A stretch of DNA of 64,000 bases, taken from NCBI RefSeq assembly GCF_003633615.1, contig NZ_RBKU01000001.1, forward strand, positions 4,526,001-4,590,000, given 5' to 3'. Under the pieces are notes generated by a model. The model was not told the DNA's origin. It saw only the letters and a program-made list of their open reading frames with translations, and did not search any database. The stretch's first letter is position 1. Every line of letters begins with the position of its first letter. The position numbers and the translations under genes are program-made. Shown here piece by piece: positions 24,335 through 33,284 of the stretch. The stretch is from Mucilaginibacter gracilis (GTDB lineage Bacteria; Bacteroidota; Bacteroidia; Sphingobacteriales; Sphingobacteriaceae).

Positions 24335-25615
24335 ATGTTTAAACTGTGGGCAACTATAATTAAAGATATACGGATATTAAGCCGGGATAAGGTTGGTATT
24401 ACTTTGATGTTTGGCATGCCCATAGCGCTGGTGCTTATCATCACCAGTATACAAAACAGCACCTTTAACCTGGTGAATAAAAGCAAGGTTGCACTGCTGG
24501 TTTGCAATAACGATACAGGGAAACTGAGTGTAGAGTTTTTGCAAGCTGTTAATGGTATAGGCATGTTTAAAATGCAAACTATCCCCAAAACTGAGCGTAG
24601 TGAAAACTTAACCGAGCGCATGCACAATAGCGAGGCACCATTAGCCATCGTTATTCCCGCCGATTTTTCGACAATGATAGATGCAAAGGCAAAGCTGGTA
24701 TCGGGCAAGGCACTTAACACTTTTGGCCTCGATGGTGGCAAAGTAGATTCGGCTGCAAAGCCCATGCTGCCTCTCAATATGTATTATAAGCCAGCACTGC
24801 AAAACCAGTTCAGGCAATCTGTACAGGGCGCGCTTTACAGTGCTTTGCAGGTTGTACAAAGCAAGCAGATACTTAGGGTTATGTACCTCGCTATCAACTC
24901 GAAAAAACTTCCGCCTAAACTGGAAGATGAACTGCTTAACAATAAAATTACCATTACCGAAACCCCTGTTTTATGGGATGGCAGCCGCAATATTCCCAAT
25001 GCATCACAACACAACGTACCGTCGTGGACTATCTTTGCTATGTTTTTTGTGGTCATATCCCTTGCCGGGAGTATCGTTCGCGAAAAATTAAGCGGCAGTT
25101 TTATCCGGTTAAAAACCCTGCCTACCAATTATTTTGTGGCGCTTTTGTCCAAACAAATCACCTATCTTTTAGTTACCCTGCTACAGGCTGCGGTTATATT
25201 TGCTATCGGGATATGGCTTTTCCCTTACATGGGTTTACCTGTATTAAATCTCCCGGCAGATTTTGGCGCGCTGGTTTTTGTATCGTTGGTGTGTGGCTGG
25301 TGCGCGGTAAGCTATGCTATTTGTATAGGGGTATTTGCGCAAACGCAAGAACAAGCAAATGGCTTTGGAGCAATATCCATTGTAATGCTGGCTGCTATAG
25401 GCGGTTTAATGGTGCCCAGTTTTTCGATGCCCGAATCGTTTAGGGTTGTGATGAAATTATCGCCCCTACATTGGTGCCTTGAAGCTTATTATGGGCTTTT
25501 TTTAGAGGGTGGAAAGCTGAAAGATGTTTTAGTAAATATTATACCTTTGCTGGGTATAACCCTGGTATTACAGGCTACAGCCGTTTTAGGGTTAAAAGTT
25601 AAAAAATTGATTTAG
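24335..25615 (+). CDS. ABC-2 type permease (dar locus)
   Basis: A 426-residue membrane protein with one N-terminal transmembrane helix (about 15-40), a large extracytoplasmic domain (about 45-225) and five helices at the C-terminal half (about 230-420). This is the ABC2_membrane_3/YhgE-like topology. The CRE-type conserved block SLAGSIVREKLSGSFIRLKTLP sits just after the second helix. It should form the membrane half of the exporter with the ATPase at 23587-24333, which ends one base before this start. Confidence 0.9.
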   Translation: MFKLWATIIKDIRILSRDKVGITLMFGMPIALVLIITSIQNSTFNLVNKSKVALLVCNNDTGKLSVEFLQAVNGIGMFKMQTIPKTERSENLTERMHNSEAPLAIVIPADFSTMIDAKAKLVSGKALNTFGLDGGKVDSAAKPMLPLNMYYKPALQNQFRQSVQGALYSALQVVQSKQILRVMYLAINSKKLPPKLEDELLNNKITITETPVLWDGSRNIPNASQHNVPSWTIFAMFFVVISLAGSIVREKLSGSFIRLKTLPTNYFVALLSKQITYLLVTLLQAAVIFAIGIWLFPYMGLPVLNLPADFGALVFVSLVCGWCAVSYAICIGVFAQTQEQANGFGAISIVMLAAIGGLMVPSFSMPESFRVVMKLSPLHWCLEAYYGLFLEGGKLKDVLVNIIPLLGITLVLQATAVLGLKVKKLI

Positions 25616-25671
25616 TTTAAGCCGCTATTAGCGAAACCAAAACGCGGCAAGTTTATAGATAATAGAAATTA

Positions 25672-25935
25672 ATGGAAACAGCAGAATTAAAAGAACAGTT
25701 AAAGCAACAGATCATTTCGTTTTTAAACCTAACCCCGATGACGCCCGAAGAAATTAAGGATGATGAACCTTTATTTGGCGATGGCTTAGGCTTAGATTCG
25801 ATAGATTCGCTGGAATTGATAGTGCTGCTGAAACGTGAGTATGGCATTGATATTCGCGACCCAAAAGACGGCAGAAAGGTGTTGGTGGATGTAAACACCA
25901 TGGCCGAATACATTAAAGAACACCGAACCAAATAG
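25672..25935 (+). CDS. Acyl carrier protein (second of the locus)
   Basis: An 87-residue carrier protein with the phosphopantetheine Ser in LGLDSIDSLELIVLLK, here with the normal Asp-Ser motif. It ends the rightward operon, 56 bases after the permease. It resembles the ACP near DarB in flexirubin-type loci and may carry the acyl chain that DarB or the BtrH-like enzyme uses, while the ACP at 16624-16881 works with the FabF-type ketosynthase. That division is an inference. Confidence 0.9.
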   Translation: METAELKEQLKQQIISFLNLTPMTPEEIKDDEPLFGDGLGLDSIDSLELIVLLKREYGIDIRDPKDGRKVLVDVNTMAEYIKEHRTK

Positions 25936-26000
25936 TAAAACAAGGCAACTTACCCACTTAGTGAGCGTTATTGCTGTGATTTTAAATTTCAATAACAGGC

Positions 26001-26021
26001 CCAATTGTTAACTGTAATTGG
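26001..26021. terminator. Weak stem-loop after the dar operon
   Basis: CCAATT / AATTGG inverted repeat with a 9-nt loop, followed by TTTTT. It lies between the convergent ACP and the Moco-like gene. The stem is only 6 bp and A/T-rich, so the call is tentative. Confidence 0.35.
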
Positions 26022-26067
26022 TTTTTAGTCCCTGCCTTGGCAAAATACCGTTGCGTCTACAAGTTCA

Positions 26068-26577
26068 TCATTTGGCAAATTTTATGGTAATTGCTGTTAC
26101 CATTTTGATGCAACGGGCGGGTTTCTTTTCATCCTGAACTATGATACGGAATTGCCCGTCGCCTTCGGGCAGGGGCTTTCCGTCAACCTCGTCGGCTAAA
26201 ATAATCTGCCTGTCGGTAAAGTCTTTATCCAGTTCGACTAAGGCAAATATAACCTGGTAACCATCACTTGCTTCAACCGATACATATTTGGTAAGGTTCT
26301 CCCCTTTCAAATCCTTACCCATGGTAACGCCTGCTTTTTGTAATATCGCCGAAAGCATCACGCCCGAATATACGCGCTCTTTACCGTCCCTATCTTTGCG
26401 GTTTACTTTGGTTTGCTCAAACTGTGCCATATCGCTCAGTTTAATATCAAGCGGTGCCGAAACCTCGCCACTAACTTTAACCGTTGCTTGTTTGCTGCCT
26501 GTTTGGGCGCTGGTAAAAGCAGGATTTAACAGCAAGGCAAATAATGCGGAAAGCAAAAGGGTTTGTATTTTTTTCAT
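26068..26577 (-). CDS. Secreted small sulfite-oxidase-fold (molybdopterin-binding-like) protein
   Basis: A 169-residue exported protein (signal peptide 1-24, cut after TSA). The mature part matches the oxidoreductase molybdopterin-binding domain of YedY/sulfite oxidase (YSGVMLSAILQKAG, YVSVEASDGYQVIFALVELD, GQFRIIVQDEKKPARCIKMVT). It is only the short version of this domain and lacks the usual cofactor-ligating Cys of the AGNGR/C-block, so it may not bind molybdopterin. It overlaps by 4 bases the end of the peroxidase gene upstream, and the two likely form one unit in the periplasm. Confidence 0.78.
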   Translation of the reverse strand: MKKIQTLLLSALFALLLNPAFTSAQTGSKQATVKVSGEVSAPLDIKLSDMAQFEQTKVNRKDRDGKERVYSGVMLSAILQKAGVTMGKDLKGENLTKYVSVEASDGYQVIFALVELDKDFTDRQIILADEVDGKPLPEGDGQFRIIVQDEKKPARCIKMVTAITIKFAK

Positions 26578-27710
26578 AGGTGTTTATTTTTAGATGCAGG
26601 TTGATGCGGATCAGAAAAACGCGGGTCGTTTACAAAGGTATAATCGGTGAGCATATTTAAAAAAGCGACAAGTTGTTTCTTTTCTTCGGGCAGCAATTTT
26701 AACGTTTTGCCGTTTTTCTCGTTAGATTGTCCCCGCAAAAAAGTACTCAACGCTACCGATTGCCTGATGTGATCGCTGTAATGGTCAACAACATCTTGCA
26801 GGGTTTTAAAACGGCCATCGTGCATGTAAGGCCCAGTGAGGGCTATGTTACGCAATGTGGGTACTTTAAAACGGCCACGATCGCTTGCCAGTCCGCTCTG
26901 GGCTTCAATTCCATTGTCTTTAGGTATGCTATCCAAACCATTATTGTGGAAGAGTTCGCTATAATTTTTAACTCCGCCATGGCAGCGCGCGCAATTTGCA
27001 CCACGAATACCTTTTTCAGGCTCAGGATCGCGGTTAAATAGCTCCATGCCCTTCAATTCGTCGGTTGTTGGCTGATAGGTTCCGTGCAAATATTGATCGT
27101 ATCGCGAATTTGCCGAAATTAGTGTACGTTCAAATTGTGCTATTGCTTTTAAAATGCGATCGCCGGTTATCGTGGGGTCGCCAAATGCCAATTCAAATAA
27201 GGCAGTATATTGTTTATCGGCCTTTAGCTTTTTTGCCGATACAGCCAAAGCCTGCCCCATTTCGTGCTCATTGGTTAGCGGTACGGCGGCCTGGCTTTCC
27301 AACCCTGTAACCCTGCCATCCCAAAAAAACCTGCGTGTCCACAATAAATTAGTTAACGACATGGAGTTACGCGGAGTAGGCACACCATCCACGCCTTCGC
27401 TAAAAGCTTTTCCGTCGGTAAAAGCTTTATCCTGCTGATGGCAGCTTCCGCAGGATAATTTGTTATTGGCCGATAGTTTAGGTTCGTAAAATAACAGCCT
27501 GCCTAAATAAACGCCTTGCTTTGTTGTTGGGTTATCCTGGGGTATATTAATGCGATTACCAAAATTAGAAGGATATATAAGTTGATAAGGCCCAACCGGT
27601 ACGTTGCTATAATAATCCCAGGCCGAAAATAAGATTACCAGGCAAAACAACAACAAAATGTATGCACCACTTTTATCTTGCCGTTTTTTATTTTGCGGAT
27701 TATTCATCAT
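26574..27710 (-). CDS. Di-haem cytochrome c peroxidase (MauG/CcpA family)
   Basis: A 378-residue periplasmic protein anchored by an N-terminal membrane helix (about residues 14-34). Two c-type haem sites are visible: CGSCHQQ (about residue 91) and CARCHGG (about residue 240). Methionine and tryptophan residues around YMHDGRFKTL fit the family. It reduces hydrogen peroxide with electrons from a small cytochrome, or, in the MauG branch, modifies a protein. The frame starts with TTG at 27713, but the ATG at 27710 is preferred. Operon with the Moco-like gene. Confidence 0.9.
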   Translation of the reverse strand: MMNNPQNKKRQDKSGAYILLLFCLVILFSAWDYYSNVPVGPYQLIYPSNFGNRINIPQDNPTTKQGVYLGRLLFYEPKLSANNKLSCGSCHQQDKAFTDGKAFSEGVDGVPTPRNSMSLTNLLWTRRFFWDGRVTGLESQAAVPLTNEHEMGQALAVSAKKLKADKQYTALFELAFGDPTITGDRILKAIAQFERTLISANSRYDQYLHGTYQPTTDELKGMELFNRDPEPEKGIRGANCARCHGGVKNYSELFHNNGLDSIPKDNGIEAQSGLASDRGRFKVPTLRNIALTGPYMHDGRFKTLQDVVDHYSDHIRQSVALSTFLRGQSNEKNGKTLKLLPEEKKQLVAFLNMLTDYTFVNDPRFSDPHQPASKNKHL

Positions 27711-28090
27711 CAACTCACCTAAAATTAGCCTTTATATGCCATTGGGCAAAATTAAGTTAATGGCTCGTTAAAGAAAAAATAAGAAACCGCTCCTGTTTTT
27801 AGCACACCTTTTTAAAACCCGGGCAAAAAAAAAGAGAAAACACGGGGTGCTCTCTCTTTTTAATTAACTGACCTTATTATTTACCAAATAAAGAACTTTG
27901 TGTATTGTAAGTTGGCTAAATACTTTGGTGATATAAAGTTATATTAATGTATCTAATTTGGCACATGTTTTAACATAAATTAACACTAAAGTTTTAGTTC
28001 AGCAGTTTTTAAATATCACAAACACGGCTGCAACTGTCAAAAAAAACCCGCAAGGTGATTCCAGCCCAGTTTTTCGTGGTTAATAAGAAG
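27711..28090. other. 380-base non-coding stretch
   Basis: No credible gene is seen between the divergent-end of the peroxidase gene and the end of the FG-GAP lipoprotein gene. It holds one A/T stem-loop (27829-27861) and A/T-rich sequence that probably carries the peroxidase promoter. No tRNA-like or riboswitch-like fold was recognised by eye. Confidence 0.5.
27829..27861. terminator. Possible terminator or small-RNA end
   Basis: AAAAAGAGA / TCTCTTTTT inverted repeat (9 bp, 15-nt loop), flanked by A-runs on one side and T-runs on the other. It is more than 200 bases from either gene end, so it might end an unannotated short transcript. Confidence 0.4.
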
Positions 28091-28645
28091 CTATTTGATA
28101 GATATAATTTTAGATTTTGTTACAATTTTGTCGTTATCCATTTCGCTGTAGTGTATAACCACGTATCCTTTATTTAACGAGTCTTTTTCAATGGGCTTTA
28201 TATTCGCTTCCCACTGGTTGCAATGTGTGGGTATGGGTGGTACAGCGTAAACCCATTCATCGTTTGTGTACGAATAAACCAGGTAGCTATGCCAGCAACT
28301 TGTAAACCAATCGGGCAATAGGCCAATTTCATCTTTGCCGTCGCCGTTAAGGTCGCCCAAATTATCGGGGGTGCCCCCTATACAATTTTTAACAGCAATT
28401 TGATGAATTGTAGTATCCGAAAACCTGATGTAAGCCGTGCAGCTACTATCTAAGCAAGCTGTTCCGTCGGCATTTAGTTTGGGCTTAATCAGCGTTATCG
28501 TTTCTTTCTTGCCATCGCCGTTAAAATCGCCGCTCACTAATTTGGGTACGGCTGCCACGGCAGTGTTTTTCTTCGAATCCCTTGCGCAACCGCCATAAAT
28601 AATGGCCAATACAAGCGCGGCCAATATGGCTTTAAAAACTTTCAT
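28091..28645 (-). CDS. FG-GAP/VCBS-repeat lipoprotein
   Basis: A 184-residue envelope protein. The lipobox is IYGGC (Cys20). The mature part has two calcium-binding-like FG-GAP segments, SGDFNGDGKKETITL and LGDLNGDGKDEIGLL, as in beta-propeller surface proteins; two blades are too few for a full propeller, so it may pair with another protein or be a shortened member. Four further Cys residues could form disulfides. Function unknown. Confidence 0.8.
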   Translation of the reverse strand: MKVFKAILAALVLAIIYGGCARDSKKNTAVAAVPKLVSGDFNGDGKKETITLIKPKLNADGTACLDSSCTAYIRFSDTTIHQIAVKNCIGGTPDNLGDLNGDGKDEIGLLPDWFTSCWHSYLVYSYTNDEWVYAVPPIPTHCNQWEANIKPIEKDSLNKGYVVIHYSEMDNDKIVTKSKIISIK

Positions 28646-28694
28646 AAATATAGCTTTTGTTTATGTATACGGTAATTAAGGTACTTTGTTTTGT

Positions 28695-29147
28695 TTATTG
28701 TTGCTCGGCAAGGTGTTTAATTATACTGTTACGTGTTGCTAATAAAGTAGTCATGTACCGGGTTAAAAACAGCGCGTTGGCTAATTTACCTAATATTTTT
28801 AAAGGCGATTCAAAAATAAAAACATCAGTCATTAAGGTACAACCATTATACTCAATAAAGTGGTGCTCGTGCCTAAAATATTTAAAAGCTCCGTGTACCA
28901 TTTCATCTGCAAAAAAAAACGGCTCTTCCATTTCGGTAACTTTTGATGTAAGCGTTTGCCAAACGCCAAAATGCCTGGCGCGCCATGTTACGGTTTCGCC
29001 CAGTTCAATTAAGCCCGATGTTTTACCGGCAATGGCAGTTTCTTGCGTTTGTTTGGTTGATGCCAGGTGAATATCTATATTTCTCGAAAGGTTAAAACAC
29101 AGCTCAATTGGGGCATTTATTGGGGTTTCGAGGCGAATTGACGGCAT
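28695..29147 (-). CDS. SRPBCC-family (cyclase/dehydrase-like) protein
   Basis: A 150-residue START-like fold protein. The N-terminal IRLETPINAPIELCFNLSRNIDIH and the central GETVTWRARHFGVWQTLTSKVTEMEEPFFF are the usual SRPBCC blocks. These domains bind hydrophobic ligands; the ligand is not known. It resembles the YndB/Cdr-type proteins of Bacteroidota, about 150 residues long. It is divergent from the acyl-CoA synthetase gene 58 bases away, so a lipid link is possible. Confidence 0.82.
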   Translation of the reverse strand: MPSIRLETPINAPIELCFNLSRNIDIHLASTKQTQETAIAGKTSGLIELGETVTWRARHFGVWQTLTSKVTEMEEPFFFADEMVHGAFKYFRHEHHFIEYNGCTLMTDVFIFESPLKILGKLANALFLTRYMTTLLATRNSIIKHLAEQQ

Positions 29148-29204
29148 TTGGCAAAATTAGACTAAAATAAATAAACAACTCAAAACCAAGATAGCTTTAT
29201 ATTT

Positions 29205-31160
29205 ATGTTAAATAATATAAATTTGCTTGATTATAACCCTGATTTAATGAACCCGGTAACACCTCAATCAACTGTCCCTAAATTAATCCGCAATACGGTA
29301 GCCAATATCCACCCTGACACCAATACTTTCATGATCCATAAAGTTGGTGATGCCTGGGTTGAGATAACCTATCGGGAAGCTTTAGATAAAATTGATGCTA
29401 TCTCGGCCTATCTTTTAGATATCGGTATAAAAAAAGGCGACAGGCTGGCCCTCATTATTGAAAATGGCCCCGATTATGTTTATTACGACCAGGCCCTGCA
29501 ACAAATTGGAGCCGTAAATACCTCCATTTATCCCACCCTATCCGAAAGTGATATTGAATATATACTAAACGATTCCGGCGCGCGGGCTGTATTGGTGGGC
29601 AATCCTTTTTTGTTCCGCAAGGTTATTAAAATAGCCAATAACTGTGCCGACTTAATGCGTATTGTGCCTACTTTTGACGAATTTGGAAAACACACTGCCA
29701 ACGTTAATCTTAATGCAGGCGTTATAGGCTTTACCGATTTGATAGCCGAAGGTTTAACCCGCGTAGATCAATACCGTTCCGCCATTGGTGCCGCCCGCGA
29801 GGCAATTATCCCGTCGGATCTGTCGTGCCTCATCTATACTTCCGGTACAACAGGTACGCCAAAGGGGGTAATGCTCACCCACTCCAATTTGGTTGAAAAC
29901 GTGCGTGTTTGTCTGGATCAAATACCCGTTATTGATGAAAACGAAACTTTTTTGTCGTTTTTGCCGCTTTCGCACGTATTTGAACGCACAGCAACATACC
30001 ATGTTTGTTTAGCCAAGGGCTGTAAAATAGCCTTCGCCCAAAGCCTCGATCTGTTGGCCAAAAATATGGGCGAGGTAAGGCCAACCGTAATGAATTGCGT
30101 ACCCCGGTTACTGGAGCGCATTCATGATAAAGCCATTAAAAACGGTACAGCAGCAGGTGGCGCCAAAACCAAAATATTTTTGTGGGCACTAGAAATAGGT
30201 AAAAAATATCGCCTGGTACACGAAGCCGGTAAAAAACCAGGTTTCATTTTGGCTCAACAGCATAAACTGGCCGAAAAACTTGTTTTTAGTAAGATAAAGG
30301 AAAAAACGGGTGGCCGCTTAAAATTTATGATATCGGGCGGTGGCGCATTACCTAAAAACATAGGTGAATTTTTTGGCGATTTGGGTATCAAAATATTGGA
30401 GGGCTTCGGTTTAACCGAAACATCGCCGGTTATGTCGGTTACGGAATACGACAGGCAGGTTTATGGTACCGTTGGCCGCATTATACCGGGTATTGAGGTA
30501 GCTATACAAAATGTTGATACTGGGCATATTTACAGCATCCAAACTTACGAATCGTTTAATCCTGATTTCCAAAGCGAGGAAGGTGAGATCATTGTTCGCG
30601 GCCACTGTGTGATGAAGGGCTACTGGAATAAGCCGCAAGAAACAGCCGTTGCCATTGATATAGAGGGTTGGTTCCATACCGGCGATATTGGTCGTTTTTA
30701 TAAAGGCAACCTGCAAATTACCGACCGGCTTAAAAACATGCTGGTTAATGCATACGGTAAAAACGTTTACCCCACCCCGGTTGAAAACACTTATTTAAAA
30801 AGCCCCAAAATTGAGGGTGTATTTTTAATAGGCGATAAACGTGAATACATTACGGCAATTATTGTCCCCGCAAGGGAAACGCTACAGGAGGTATTTAACC
30901 TGGACAATGCCTTTTTTGAAGAACCTGACTTATTTATTAACAACCCCGAAATAACAAGCTGGATAGGCCAGGACATACGCAAACTAAGCAACGAGTTAGC
31001 CAAATTTGAACGTATTAAAAACTTTAAAATAAAACGCAATCCGTTTAGTATGGACGAGGGCGAAATAACTCCCACCCTAAAGGCCAAGCGTAAAGTGATA
31101 GAAAAAAAATACGCGCAAATTATTGATGAAATGTATTTACAGGAAGCCGAAGTAGATTAA
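29205..31160 (+). CDS. Long-chain fatty-acid-CoA ligase (AMP-binding)
   Basis: A 651-residue acyl-CoA synthetase of the FadD15 type. The P-loop-like AMP motif is IYTSGTTGTPKGVMLTHSN; the A5 motif is GFGLTETSPVMS; the A7 motif is GWFHTGDIG, and ITDRLKNMLVNAYGKNVYP contains the catalytic C-terminal region. It activates fatty acids with ATP and CoA. The length matches the long Bacteroidota version with an insertion of about 80 residues. It is a single gene here; an alternative later ATG (29247) is less likely because the N-terminal segment is usual. Confidence 0.94.
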   Translation: MLNNINLLDYNPDLMNPVTPQSTVPKLIRNTVANIHPDTNTFMIHKVGDAWVEITYREALDKIDAISAYLLDIGIKKGDRLALIIENGPDYVYYDQALQQIGAVNTSIYPTLSESDIEYILNDSGARAVLVGNPFLFRKVIKIANNCADLMRIVPTFDEFGKHTANVNLNAGVIGFTDLIAEGLTRVDQYRSAIGAAREAIIPSDLSCLIYTSGTTGTPKGVMLTHSNLVENVRVCLDQIPVIDENETFLSFLPLSHVFERTATYHVCLAKGCKIAFAQSLDLLAKNMGEVRPTVMNCVPRLLERIHDKAIKNGTAAGGAKTKIFLWALEIGKKYRLVHEAGKKPGFILAQQHKLAEKLVFSKIKEKTGGRLKFMISGGGALPKNIGEFFGDLGIKILEGFGLTETSPVMSVTEYDRQVYGTVGRIIPGIEVAIQNVDTGHIYSIQTYESFNPDFQSEEGEIIVRGHCVMKGYWNKPQETAVAIDIEGWFHTGDIGRFYKGNLQITDRLKNMLVNAYGKNVYPTPVENTYLKSPKIEGVFLIGDKREYITAIIVPARETLQEVFNLDNAFFEEPDLFINNPEITSWIGQDIRKLSNELAKFERIKNFKIKRNPFSMDEGEITPTLKAKRKVIEKKYAQIIDEMYLQEAEVD

Positions 31161-31249
31161 AGCCGGATTAAAATTGGATATTATATTAACCAAATAAAAC
31201 CTTAACGCGTTTTAACTGTCATAATCTTGATTTTTAAATAATCAATGTT

Positions 31250-32356
31250 ATGAAAAATAGTTTCAAAATTTTAGCATTTCTATTAGTTTTGGGCTTAAAT
31301 ACGCCAAAAACTTTTGCGCAAATAAGCTTAGGGATAAGCATTTCTGCTCGTATTGCACCCCCGCCTCTACCGGTTTACGATCAGCCAGAGTGCCCGGTTG
31401 ACGGATATTTATGGACACCAGGGTATTGGGCCTATAACGATGTTGACGGTTACTATTGGGTGCCGGGCGCCTGGGTAGCACCACCCGAACCAGGTTATTT
31501 GTGGACGCCCGCTTACTGGGGTTACGAAGGTGGCATTTATGGTTTTCACCGCGGATATTGGGGCCGCCATGTAGGTTTTTACGGCGGTGTTAACTACGGT
31601 TACGGCTACATAGGCACCGGCTTTGTGGGTGGCGAATGGCGTGGCAATTCGTTTAGGTATAATACGGCAGTGGTGCATGTTAACCGCACAGTGGTACACA
31701 ATACCTATGTAAACAACACCGTTATTCGTAACACAACTGTAAATCGCGTTAGTTTTAACGGGCCCGGTGGTGTAAGGGCAACTCCCCGCCCCGAAGAGCG
31801 CGCAGCCATGACCGAACACCATGTACAGCCAACAGCGGCACAACAGTCGCACGTGCAAGCCGCCCGTAACGATAAGGGCCAATATGCTAACGCCAACCAT
31901 GGGCAGCCAGCCCGCACGGCGGTAAGTAATGGAGGCGGTCGTAGTTTCCAAACCAACCAAAACCACCCTGCTAATACCGGCGGCTTTGGTAATAAGGGCA
32001 GCCAACCTCAAAATCAGCAACAGCATACTGCCCAGCCGGCAAATACAAATCAAGGCAGTCAACAGCAAGGTCAGCCGCAGCATAATACGCCGCCTACAAA
32101 TACCAATCACGGTGGTTTTGGCAATCACGCTACTCAACCGCAAGGGCAACCGCAGAATGTGCAACCAGTTCCGCAACAACAGCATACTCAGCCTGCTCAG
32201 CAACAGCAGCAAAGGCCACAGCCTCAACAACAAAGGCAGCAACCGCAGCAACATGCTCCGCAACAGCGGCCTCCGCAACATCCGCAAGGCGGTCAGCCAC
32301 GTCCGGCTGGCGGCGGTGGCCGCCCTATGGGTGGTAACCACGGCAGGCACGGATAG
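31250..32356 (+). CDS. YXWGXW-repeat secreted protein with Q/P/N-rich tail
   Basis: A 368-residue exported protein (signal peptide 1-24, cleavage after FAQ). Residues 45-115 contain the aromatic repeats YLWTPGYWAY, YYWVPGAWV and YLWTPAYWGY of the YXWGXW family. Residues 125-175 are Gly/Tyr/Val-rich with repeated NTxVN turns. From residue 190 on, the sequence is low-complexity, rich in Gln, Pro, Asn and His. It is likely surface-exposed; nothing shows an enzyme. It is followed by a strong terminator at 32378-32415. It is a longer relative of the lipoprotein at 1189-1491. Confidence 0.83.
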   Translation: MKNSFKILAFLLVLGLNTPKTFAQISLGISISARIAPPPLPVYDQPECPVDGYLWTPGYWAYNDVDGYYWVPGAWVAPPEPGYLWTPAYWGYEGGIYGFHRGYWGRHVGFYGGVNYGYGYIGTGFVGGEWRGNSFRYNTAVVHVNRTVVHNTYVNNTVIRNTTVNRVSFNGPGGVRATPRPEERAAMTEHHVQPTAAQQSHVQAARNDKGQYANANHGQPARTAVSNGGGRSFQTNQNHPANTGGFGNKGSQPQNQQQHTAQPANTNQGSQQQGQPQHNTPPTNTNHGGFGNHATQPQGQPQNVQPVPQQQHTQPAQQQQQRPQPQQQRQQPQQHAPQQRPPQHPQGGQPRPAGGGGRPMGGNHGRHG

Positions 32357-32377
32357 CAATATTGTAAAAAAACACAT

Positions 32378-32415
32378 ACAAAAGGTGGCTTGGGTAAAAC
32401 TAAGCCACCTTTTGT
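32378..32415 (+). terminator. Strong stem-loop terminator
   Basis: 14-bp perfect inverted repeat ACAAAAGGTGGCTT / AAGCCACCTTTTGT with a 10-nt loop, then a T-rich run. It ends the YXWGXW gene. Confidence 0.8.
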
Positions 32416-32453
32416 ATTTTACGTGGGTGTATTGCTTTAAATAAATAATACAA

Positions 32454-32478
32454 AAAAGGTAGGCTTAGGTTACCTTTT
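32454..32478. terminator. Second, similar small stem-loop
   Basis: AAAAGGTA / TACCTTTT (8 bp, 9-nt loop) 38 bases after the first terminator, with a similar AAAAGG..CCTTTT motif. It could be a back-up terminator or a degenerate copy. Confidence 0.4.
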
Positions 32479-32511
32479 GTTTGCTTTTGTATTAACTATA
32501 AATTTAATAGC

Positions 32512-32902
32512 ATGGGTGGTATATTGGTCATATTCTTAATCTTCGCTTCTCCAATAGGCCAAACCGTGCTGGTAAGCAAACGGCTTAGGGGTAATATACA
32601 AACCAGCATTATGAGCATAACCTTGTTGGCCATGCTATCAACAATTATACTAAGCTTAATTGGGTTGGTGCCTATATGCAGTTAATGCAACATACAGCAA
32701 AACTGTTATTAAATGCGATATGACAATTCCTGCCGTAATTGGCATAAATTTTTTCCTTATCGTAATTATTATACCAATAATCGGCATAATTGGTGGGTTA
32801 ATATTGTACTCAAAAACCAAAAACATCGGCGAGGCAAGCATTAATCCGTACAAAGGTACTTTGCAAAATTCACGCGATGAAAATATTAAAAGATGGAATT
32901 GA
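32512..32902 (+). pseudogene. Small multi-span membrane protein gene split by a frameshift (family member 1)
   Basis: Two open frames read as halves of one protein. The first (32512-32685, 57 residues, MGGILVIFLIF..) has two hydrophobic spans, the second (ATG at 32720, end 32902, 60 residues, MTIPAVIGINFF..) has one strong span with IVIIIPIIGIIGGLI. Compared with the intact neighbour at 32913-33224, the first matches its N-terminal half and the second its C-terminal half. The second frame is open only from 32660, so a shift of one base between 32660 and 32684 would join them into about 130 residues. Function unknown. Either decayed or a sequence error. Confidence 0.6.
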
Positions 32903-32912
32903 TAAAAATGAT

Positions 32913-33224
32913 ATGACGGCATTTACATTATTAATTCTATTTCTTTCGCCTGCAATAATACAGGCTATTCTTACACTGTTAAGGATAAACAACAGAATAC
33001 GTTTATCTATCGGTAAAATTGCAATTATAGCCACCATTTTAAACATTTTCTGGATTGCTGCTTTATCATATTATCAAAGAAAGCCCAATTACATAACTCA
33101 CCAGCCACCAGATGCGTTAACAGGTTTTGTACTTATCCTCTATGGCGTGGCGGTTAGCACTATTGTAATTCCGATAGTTGGAATGGCAGGCTTTCTAATT
33201 TGGAACTATAAAAAAAGAAGGTAG
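32913..33224 (+). CDS. Small four-span membrane protein (family member 2, intact)
   Basis: A 103-residue membrane protein with about three or four hydrophobic segments (LLILFLSPAIIQAIL; IGKIAIIATILNIFWIAAL; FVLILYGVAVSTIVIPIVGMAGFLIW) and a basic C-terminus, KKRR. No known family is recognised. An in-frame ATG 12 codons earlier (32877) is possible, but the ATG at 32913 lines up with the start of the other two copies. Its gene sits between two frameshifted relatives. The conserved stretch IVIPIVGMAG is shared by all three. Confidence 0.65.
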   Translation: MTAFTLLILFLSPAIIQAILTLLRINNRIRLSIGKIAIIATILNIFWIAALSYYQRKPNYITHQPPDALTGFVLILYGVAVSTIVIPIVGMAGFLIWNYKKRR

Positions 33225-33284
33225 TTCAGGCAACTTAAACAAGAATGAATTAGTTATTAAACATCCGAAAATAATGTTCATACT

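Noticed and set aside
15956..25935. Calling the locus a full flexirubin cluster
   Set aside because: No tyrosine ammonia-lyase, no second set of ketosynthases, no MMPL exporter or LolA-like protein is in the region.
31409..32377. 322-residue open frame antisense to the Q/P-rich YXWGXW gene
   Set aside because: It is a mirror of low-complexity CAG/CCG-rich coding sequence on the other strand and has no domain; the plus-strand protein has a signal peptide and family repeats.
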